DNA from: Malus domestica | Lineage: Eukaryota > Streptophyta > Magnoliopsida > Rosales > Rosaceae | DNA length: 64,000 bases | Assembly: GCF_042453785.1 (NCBI RefSeq) | Contig: NC_091663.1 | Span: 34,708,001-34,772,000 of the forward strand | Reading direction: 5' to 3' | In this document: piece after piece, positions 54,976 to 64,000 of the stretch | Layout of the letters: every line of letters starts with the position of its first letter | Position numbering within the stretch: the stretch's first letter is position 1 | The notes under the pieces: model-generated | What the model was told of the DNA's origin: nothing | Seen by the model: only the letters and a program-made list of their open reading frames with translations | Database searches by the model: none | Translations under genes and position numbers: made by a program

Positions 54976-55180
54976 AGTATAAAAACAGAGTATAAAAACA
55001 CAGTATGTATGCAGTGTGTGTGTATGTATGCAGTGTGTGTGTGTATGTATGCAGTATGTATGCAGTGTGTGTATGTATGCAGTGTGTGTGTGTGTGTGCA
55101 GTGTGTGTGTATGCAGTGTGTGTGTGTGTGTGTGTGTGCAGTGTGTGTGTGAGTGTGTATGCAGTGTGTGTGTGTGTGCA

Positions 55181-55211
<31 letters not shown>

Positions 55212-55330
55212 CAGGGTGTGTGTGAGTCTATGTCAGTGTGTGAGAGTGTGTATGTCCGTGTGTGTGTTAGTGTGAGTGTGAGTGTGAGTATGTATGTGTA
55301 TTTTGCACATTTGTCCATGAGTGTGTGTGT
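53450..55330 (+). repeat. Long TG-rich microsatellite array
   Basis: About 1.9 kb of TG repeats are punctuated by TATGTATGCAG, TGAGTG and TATAAAAACAGAG blocks, with higher-order copies (for example 54650-54720 and the two CCCCGTGTGTG blocks near 54181 and 54831). All ORFs on either strand here encode only Cys-Val or Thr-His repeats and are artefacts. Alternating purine-pyrimidine sequence of this length can form Z-DNA. Confidence 0.95.
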
Positions 55331-56078
55331 ATGTACTTGGTTTATAACCATGATATTACAATGTGAATGTTTTGTATTGTGTGGGGTTGATGCTGAATTG
55401 CAATTTTTTGTGGTTGTTGGTTGCAGAGAAAAGGAGCATAAACAGAAGGCTAAGGCTAAGCGACAACGCAATCAAACCGGAACTCAAGAAAGTGTTCGTC
55501 CAAAGGCTTTTAAGCGACAACGCAAGCGGATGAGAATTTTGGCTAATGTTAACATGGATGTATTTTATTAACGTTAACATGGATGTAAATTATGGGGATC
55601 TATTTTGGCTAATGTTAACTAATGTTAACTAGGATTTTCTAAATTATGGAGATCTTATGTACTTGTATTTGTTGAAGTTGCATGTATTGGCCACTATTAT
55701 TTTTCTTCTGTTGGGTGATAGAGTTTAAATCAAGCTACATTTGCAAATTAAACCCAATTCTATTAGCAGGTAATAGAAACAAAACAATTGTCAATTTTTT
55801 TTAAGATTCATAATATACATGGCAAAAATATGCTCCAATTAACCCATATCATGAGATTTGTAGCATTACTCTATTACACAATGGCAAAAATTTGTAGTCC
55901 TAGTCTAAGCAAACACAAATCTGGTGAACAGTACTGTTTTTCTTATCCTGCTTCTTAGTCCGAGACTGCACCAAACGCTTCACTAAGTTAGTCCAGCTTA
56001 GTCCAGTCTAAGCCAGTCCAGCTTAGTCCCGGCAGCTAGTCCAGTCCGAGACAGTCCGGCGCAATAAACGCACCCTGG

Positions 56079-59000
56079 TTGTATTGTTTTGAGAGATTAG
56101 AAACTCTGCGCCTTTGCAAGCTGCAATCAACTTAGAGTCAACAATGTTGAGCCACGTTTGCAACTGAGATCCATTTCGGATTTATATGTCCAAAGTTGAC
56201 GGATCTAGAGATTCGAACCATTAATGTGAAGTTTCTAGTTTAGTAGTCTAATCCACTAACTCACCTCGGACAAACCAAGGATTTGAATATTTCTCTCTCT
56301 TCAATAGCCTAAGTCTCTAGATCCTTGAGCTCTGACATAGAGATTAGGAGAGGATTTCTACTCTCATGCGTGTATTCAATTGATTGCTTTTAACTACAAT
56401 AATTGTTACCTAATAGAGTTTTGTAGAGAATCTTCGGTAGGCTGCTCTTATACAATTTGATACCAATGTGGGATCGTTGAGACCAAAATACAGGACTCTT
56501 ACGTTTTTGTGAAAATTTGACCTACTATAACGTGATGGGAGCCCCGTACCTAAGTTTTCTTGAAAAATTAGTTTTATGGTCAAATCCTTGAACACTTCCA
56601 ATGCCTTAAATTTTGTGTGCAATATGGTGGATCCTATGTGGTACAACCTACTACCTGCAAAATACAGACTATGGGCCTACTACAGCAAATGAGGGGATTG
56701 TATCTTTTTAAGCCAAACAATCAAAAGTCAACAACCATTTTTTACTACGATTTAGTAGTATTATTTTTTATTTATAAGTAAGAGATCTTAAGTTCAATAT
56801 CGTCAAAAGTGAGTTTAAACTATATGCTAACCCATTATAAGGTTAAGTTCATCTATCTCTCTAGTGTAAATAATATCGCTTGTTAAAAAAAATAAAAAAT
56901 CAAAGTCAACATTTTTTTTCAGTTACAAGGGAAGATTATTGGTATAGATATTTAATCAAATCCTGCCTAAACATGTTTTGGATATTGACTTTAGAAGAAA
57001 TACAATAAATCAAACCTGAAATCGTTAAAATTTAAATTCAATAAAAATACAAATGACGATGTTTTTCTTGTACTAATTACCCTTTAATTTAACTCGTAAC
57101 TCGGATTATTTAGCCTTGATTGTTCATCTCTATCACGGTCTTGAAGTCGGCTACCGCACATAAGGAAATAACTAACCCATCAGAAGGTCTATAATACACC
57201 TTGTGTCCGTCTCTCTTCTCGTGTGACATGCATGCTTCTTTATATAAACATTATGGTTTTGAAGTTGACTACCATGCAGAAACATTAACTTACCCGTCAC
57301 AAAGTTTCTGTAATACACCATTATATTTTGTCTCTTTTCACGTGTGACATGTAAGTTTCTCTCCTTAAATTTTGATCGAGTTAGTGGTTTTATCTTATTC
57401 TTTGATCTTTTTGGGGAGGAGGAAAAGTACCGAATTCAAAACGCATGGGTGAAAATTTAACATCTCATCCAATACCTAATTAGGTCTTCACAATCACAAT
57501 ACATACAAACAAATCCGTCCGGGAATTGTCTACTGTATCCACCAGGTGTTCTGAACATTTTGTAATTATAATCTTAATAAACCCCAAAAGCGTTAAGTAC
57601 CTTATTTTATCCTTATTCGGAAAGTTGCTTATCTTAATTAATCGAAGTTGATTATCCTAATTAGTCAAAGTTGATTATCCTAATGCATTACTCCACCAAA
57701 GACAAATTTGGACCCCATTTTCCACTTCATTGCCCTCTTTCATTTCTCTCCTTCCACATGGTCATTACAAATCATCACGCAAAAACAAATGGAAGACATC
57801 AAGGGGGATCACATAATCATGTCTTATTAAACTAATCATTTACTTAATCCAATAACATTTTTTTTTTCTTCTTGCCTAACTATATTACGCCTTTTAAGTT
57901 TGGAGTAATTTTTGAAAGCGGTTACGAGGTTTAGATTTTCTCACATTGCACCATGAAAGTCTGAAATCGTGTCTTTGATTATCTGATCGTTCTAAATTGA
58001 TGACATGACAAGTATATGAGTTGAGGTGAAAGCCGCAATTGCACAACATAGACCTAAATTGGAGCTTCAGCTTTTCTAACTCAATGCTTCATATTTCAAA
58101 ATGACAACTCAATCACACATTTTTATAACAAGATATCTTATTTCTGTCACGTCAACAATATAATAAAGGATCATATGATCAAAGAGACAAAAAGCATAAA
58201 TTGAAATAATTAAACCAAAATGATGCAATATAAGAAAAATGAAATCCAGCAAGTCACATAAAACAAAGACTTTAAAATGTAATTAGTTTTTCTTTTTCTT
58301 TTTCAAACTCTATTTGTACGTGGATGATAAAATGTCCAAATCAGTCGACTTGGTGCCAACAATATAATCCTATCTTATCCATGAAAAATCTATCAATGCC
58401 TTGAGGAATTGAGCAAAGTCAATAAACCAAATATGCATTGTATTTATATCTTTCTCTCTCCAGAATTGAGGCTTACCAAAAAATAATTGACTTACGACAT
58501 TATCTTGTTTGGAGAGATTTTTTAGTGGGCCGAGAACATGATGCGTGTTTATAATATCATAATACAAGTAGTTAGATATTTTTTTTAAAAAAATCCATCA
58601 TTTATATTATAATATTTGATGTCGAATGACGTATTTTTAACGTGCCGAAAAATTTATTTCTTGTTTGAGATCATATTAATGTCGCTTGGCAACGGTGAAA
58701 GTGACTGAAACTTGTTTGATAGCAATTGCAGTGGGCTCATCTGTTATCTTAAGTTTTCACCCCTTCGATCAAGACATCTCGAGTGGTTCGCCATCCATCC
58801 CTATATTTGGACGATGCCTCGAGTGTGTTGCATTTACATATTGCCACCTACTCCTTTCATATCATTGAAGGAGAGAGAGTTCGGCTTTGAGAGAAAATCT
58901 ACGCCTATTTTTCCTATCACGTTTCTATTCGAAGAAATTATTATAAGACGAAAAGATGAATTTATAGTCGAATATAACTGATGACCCTAAATAATATTTC

Positions 59001-62000
59001 GTATTTAGGGTGGTCAAAGATTGCAAATCAGAAAGACGACAACTATTTCACAGTTGTAGTAAGAGATGTTTTACACGATCAATTTCCTCATATGCCAATT
59101 TTTTTTTATCACATTCTTCATTGGTTTGGGATGGCTTATAATTTTTTTAAAGCTGCTTCTAAGAAAAGTTGGGGACTTAATTGTGTTTGCTAAACGAAAG
59201 AAAAAAGTTTTTTTTTCTTTTCAAAATCATGGATTCAAAACAGCAGAAGCAGCTCTACACATAATTCTCACAAAACATTTTTTTCATTGGAGACAAGTGA
59301 ACATATAATAACAATAAATGAGATTTTCATATTGACAATCCTACTCTATCAATTTTTTTTTCTTTTTCTAAAAGCACTTTTGAGTTTTTTTTTTTTCTTT
59401 TCGAATGTAACTATTTGAGCATAAACAACCTTTTGTTTGCTTTCTTATTTGTTGTGTCATTTCAGTAAAAATCTGAGCTGTTAAGAAAAGCAAATTATTA
59501 AAGCCACTTATATTAATAGTAATGATTTTGTTTCCCATTTCTTCGTTACACATATCATCACTTTGTCTTGAGTTAGAAAGTACAGAGTGCAGTCCTGTAT
59601 CACTATAGAGCCCACATTTTGACTGAAAGATAAAACTTAGGCCCAAGTGTTGGACCCGGGTCCATAGTGGGGTTCACAATACGCATCCGGATTAATTTTT
59701 GAGTAGAGTTAAAAATCAAATCAAACGTTACAAACATTACAGTATAGTGATATTCAGCAATAGTTTTTCGGTGATGATATGAGCTCATCCGCCATGGTCA
59801 CCTATTGCATCTCTACCACCAATGATGATAACAACTACAGAGATGCACCAGGCGATGATATGATCACCTTCGACAAATTCGCCTAGTCCACCTCCATCGT
59901 CAATGAGGACGATGGCAAGTTGGTAATTGATGAGGCTGTTATTGTATCGAAAAACCAATACAAGATGAGTCATCTTCACTTGTAAATAAGATATCTTATA
60001 TTTAAATATTACAAATACCAAATTGATACCAAATTATCGTTCACCTCGTATGTTCTATAGCTAATCGCTCACCTCAAAACCATTGTATTTGAAAAAAAAC
60101 AAAACGGCTCCCACAGTTTTTTATGTTTTTTTTGTCAAGGGCCCCCACAGGTTTACGTTACCAACGGCGAAGGAGTTGGGATCGGTTGTACGTCTCTCCG
60201 GTGCGAAAGAAAGAATCGAAAATTTTATCGCTACCCGTAACTCTCAATGGGCCCACCCACTCACTCTAGCCACGCCCATTTTAATTTTTGAAGGGCCCCA
60301 CTAGTCACTTATTCGAGAGCTAACAAACAAGCAATCCCCACAAACCCTAATCACATGATTGGGCCAAACCCAGAGGCCCCACCCCTCTTCGGAATTGACA
60401 AAAGAGGTAAATATGGTTCGATTCGGTGCGATTTTGAGAATACTCGATAATTAACATTGTCTACTTGATATCGCTTAGTCGAAAAACTCATTTAGAAAAG
60501 AACATCGTTGTATATAAAAATAAAATTGTATAACTTCTCTAAGATTTGATCTCTCAAGTCAAGGAAAAAGTGGGGTGAATTGCACGAATGCTTACTCAGA
60601 TATGACACAGAAAAATAAAAAATACAGCAAGTAGACGAGCCTAATCATTTAGCTCGTTTGATAATTTTTTATTTTTTTTTTATTTTTAGTTTTTACTTTT
60701 TGTACGCGCTTGAGACTCAAGAAAAAAATATATGAGGGGAAATGATAGGTGAAGAAGGCAATGGGAGGGATAGGAAGAAACAAAGAAGAATGGATGAAAA
60801 TAAAATCTAATATTTTTTTATTTTTTGTTTTAATTTTCATTGTATTTTTTTTCTTATACAGTTCTTCCACCGCTCTCCCAAAATTCTTCATTCACTGTTC
60901 TTCATCCATCATTTTCTATGTATTTTCCTTCTATTTATCAACACAAAAATAAAAAACGAGATGATTATAAAACGCACTTTCTAATTTTTTTAAATATTGT
61001 ATCAAGAAATAGAGTGTGAAATGTAGGAAAAACAAAGTCAAGAATAGGATAGATTTACCATGTTAATTCTGGACCAACTTTTTCATGTTGCGAGGACATG
61101 GCCTCTATAAAAACTTGATTATTATTGGAGTAAACTGAAAGTTCTAGACTCTATAAACTCTGGGGTCCCAAAGCTAAATTGTTCAAAGATAACATATAAC
61201 TGACGACATTTAAATAGTACTGGGAAAGACCAAACATTTTAGACTAAACTCAAAATTTGAAATCCGTTAAAGGATGAATGGATTAATATTTCTACTATAG
61301 ACATGTTATGGAGACCCTTTCAAAAGTAGGACTCTCTGTCACTTCATGTTTTTGACACAATGTTTTATAATGTTGACACAATAATTGACATTAAACTGTG
61401 ATGTAGCAGAGAGTCCATAAAGAGTCTCACTTTGAAAGAGTTCTCTTCGCATTACTCTTCTAATTATGTGCAAAGAAAAGTAAGTGTGTACTACACAAGT
61501 AATGTAGCACATGTGATATGCTCATTTTATCGTATGTATACTTCTTCTGTTCAAGGTATTTTAACTTTTGCTTCATGAAATTTTGGTATTCTCCCAATTT
61601 TTAACCTAATCTAGGTTAATCAAGAGGATGAGTCGTGGAAGTGATTTTATCATACAACAGGTTGGTCTTACTACGAAACGTACTAATTGTCGTTGGCGAA
61701 TTCAGAACTTTTTTTCCTTTGATTGGGCAAAGTATAAAAGCTTGGTAGTCATTGTCTAAGTTTCCTTATTTGGTTGGTAAGTTCTAGCGATCGTGCCGCT
61801 TGAGAGATTAAGGTAAAAAGTTAGATGGAGAGATTTGAGTGAAGTGAGTGAATTTCGGTGAATGATTTTGAAATGAAGAAGAAAAGCCAAACATAGTTGA
61901 TAGTTGGAGTTGAAAAGTGTATATAGCCGCGCGCTATCTTGTTTTACCCAACTCTTGAATAATAATTCAGTCAGCATTTTTTTTGAAAATCTAAGTTTTA

Positions 62001-62374
62001 GATTTTTTTAAGTATGATTTTAAAGTTGATTGTTGGAGTTGAAGTAAGTATTTAGTCGCGTGCCATTCTGTCGTGTTCAATTGTAGAATGATAATTTAGT
62101 CAGTAACTTTTTCAAACTCGAAGTTTTAGAAAGTTTCTTTTCACGCAATGGATCCTAGAAAAACCTATAATTTACTCCGCCTTACTAATTGCAATTCTTC
62201 CAATAAAATAATGATATACTCATGATTTACCGTTTGTACTCACGTTTTCAATCACGTAAAAAGAAAAGATACATCCGATATTACATTAACAGTCTCTCAA
62301 GTCCAGAAACAGCACCAATAATTTGTGCATAGAAATTACCAAAATATAAAATATATAACAATTTTGCATGGTGG

Positions 62375-62378
<4 letters not shown>
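56079..62378. other. Intergenic, AT-rich, no gene recognised
   Basis: I see only short, uncharacteristic ORFs. A segment of about 125 bp containing AAGTNGNCTACC and TGTGACATG is tandemly duplicated at about 57138-57235 and 57258-57355. GC-richer sequence at about 60100-60370 could be a promoter or leader, but no gene could be attached to it. Confidence 0.4.

Positions 62379-62429
<51 letters not shown>
62379..62429. repeat. (AT)n microsatellite
   Basis: About 25 uninterrupted AT units. Confidence 0.95.
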
Positions 62430-62430
<1 letters not shown>

Positions 62431-64000
62431 GAATGAGAAACGTAGGGATGAGCTCAACATTTCCTATGAGAGCGTGCATTTATTTCTGCGTTCCTAATTT
62501 CACAGTCCACACAGAGACTTTCACACAAAGTCCAAGCCAGCCACGACAAAATACACCACAAAGACTCTTTGCAAAAGACAAAATTCTATCTGTTTGAGAA
62601 ATGGGATGCCTATTTTATTAGAGAGAAGGCTAATCATACGAGAAAACTACAAAAAGAAGTCTATTAAAAAGAAAAAAAAATGGAATTTCTGGGTTTTGAG
62701 GCTCTGTGGTCAAAACCACAATTTCTTATGCACACGCCTCCTTTTGTTTCTCGAAAATATTGGCATATGTCAGTTTGATCACGTTATTTGTTAGTGATTT
62801 TTAAGTTTTTTACAATTATGAAGACCGTATAAGAGCGGTGGAATACAAGTATTGAAATATATGAAGTTTTAAGAAATGATAGTTTGATCATGTCATTCGT
62901 AAGTAATTTTTAAGTTTTTTATTACTATGAGAACCGAATACGAACGATGAAACTCAAAATATTAAAATATAGGAAATTTGTAAGAGTCCTAAATCTTACA
63001 TTGGTTGATTGAGGAATTTTGCATTATATGTTTAGTTACTCCTTTTATTATCGATTACTCGTAAACTAGATGGAGGATTACTCCAAACCTATAACCTAAT
63101 TGTCAATTTCCTTTATGAACTATCCTTTTAGCTATTTTACCCCGATGAACTCGATATAATCGGCCAATTCAAGACTTTCGTCAATTTTACAAATGTCCAT
63201 TACAACCAAGGGTGGATTCACTCATGTATGCGGTGGTCCCAGGACCACTCGAAAGCTCGAAGAATCGTCTGTGAGGACCTTTCGAGGACCATCCAACAAT
63301 CTAAGCACGTGTTGAGAGAGAAGATCACCATGGATGTGCAGATGTTGTGCAATAGAAACTTTAAACCAAGAAAAAAAATCCAATTTTAGACGAAGAAACA
63401 CATGGCTCTGCTGTTCTTGGACCTTGGTAGAAGAAAGACTTTCTCTCTCTATATTTCATGTGACCAACTCCTCATTTTTCTCTTTTGTTTTTTTAATTAT
63501 TGTCCAATCAGATTGTACCACTTAGTATTTAATTAATAAAGATATGGTATACTACTCAAATAATACTTTTTATATCATAGGTTTGACACTGTTAGTTTTT
63601 TTAATTCACTATAAATTCATAAGATGTCTGAAAAAAAATTTGTAACGTACTACGAACTCATAGTCACTTAAACTTTCATCGCATACCATCAAATTCACTA
63701 CTAAAGTAAAAATTATGATATTTTAGTATGCCATATGTTAAATAATATACCTAATTAAAATAATAAACTCAAATTATCAATACAATTATAGTTTTAGACG
63801 CTTATTTATTAGGCATATAATAAATTTAATTAAATTCACCTAATATACCTAAATCCTTATTTAGACCTCATTTAAGTACATAAGCGCTAGGCCTCGACTC
63901 GCCGCTCAACTAATGTCTAATGTATTATGAACCACCCGATATTGAAATTATGAATTCGCCATTGATTACAACCTCTCATTTATATTTATGAGAATTGTCT
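62430..64000. other. Intergenic, no gene recognised
   Basis: The stretch is AT-rich. Two similar segments occur near 62770-62830 and 62880-62940 (TTTGATCANGTNATTNGT...TTTTTAAGTTTTTTA), a decayed duplication. No coding support. Confidence 0.4.

Larger units (their letters stand above)
52628..56075. mobile_element. PIF/Harbinger-like element carrying a TG array
   Basis: The left end GGGCACGTTTGTTTG and the complement of the right end (GGGTGCGTTTATTG) are imperfect terminal inverted repeats. Both are followed inward by clusters of GGACTGGACTAG and related motifs. TGG flanks both sides (52625-52627 and 56076-56078), a 3-bp target duplication. The interior contains coding-like pieces (52780-53035 and 55427-55571), a 77-bp tandem repeat (about 53090-53440) and a long TG-rich array. 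No transposase is seen, so it is non-autonomous. Confidence 0.6.

Noticed and set aside
53386..55571. Long ORFs of Cys-Val or Thr-His repeats on both strands (up to more than 500 codons)
   Set aside because: They are translations of the TG/CA microsatellite in all frames; no gene signals or conserved domains.
60083..60304. Possible gene in the GC-richer stretch
   Set aside because: No start context, splice sites or recognisable protein; kept only as a possible leader or promoter.

Overview
The window is nuclear DNA of a dicot plant. Intron-containing genes with GT-AG splice sites, Ty3/Gypsy and TRIM retrotransposons, Au-type SINEs, a Cassandra LTR and MITEs all support this. Gene content and repeat families look most like Rosaceae (apple/pear group). 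That assignment is from recognition only and is moderate.

Layout. 1-1771: a candidate Helitron 3' end and a 1.35-kb TRIM-like element with perfect 5-bp target duplications. 2729-4953 (-): a four-exon vicilin-type 7S seed storage globulin. 4942-17494 (+): a nearly pristine 12.55-kb Tat-lineage Gypsy element (LTRs differ at 1 of 513 sites). It inserted just behind the native vicilin ATG, so the seed promoter and native start now lie 12.5 kb away at about 17500-17900. The outermost 12 bases of its LTR give the vicilin body a new in-frame ATG. 18475-20290 (-): mitochondrial ribosomal protein uL24m (159 aa). 21305-27319: two related signal-peptide mini-genes, one a frameshifted defensin-like gene, separated by a nested MITE and a Copia remnant. 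27720-29435 (-): an intact GPI-anchored lipid-transfer protein (LTPG). A Cassandra solo LTR and two decayed LTPG copies (31113 and 42627, +) follow. 32074-42028 lies between these two copies: a 9.96-kb non-autonomous Gypsy element with a stop-ridden gag, no pol, a captured UDP-apiose/xylose synthase fragment and hairpin-rich LTR arrays. 47033-48070 (+): SKIP30-type F-box/kelch gene. 49198-52197 (+): a TRM82/WDR4 gene broken by nonsense codons and a SINE. 52628-56075: a PIF/Harbinger-like element carrying a 1.9-kb TG-rich array. 56079-64000: no gene recognised.

The main discovery candidates are (1) the start codon supplied by an LTR terminus to the vicilin gene, (2) an antisense ORF (about 223 aa, DLNL motif plus coiled coil) kept open in the 3' regions of both Gypsy elements even though the second element's gag is dead, and (3) an LTR minisatellite whose repeat units have co-varying hairpin arms.
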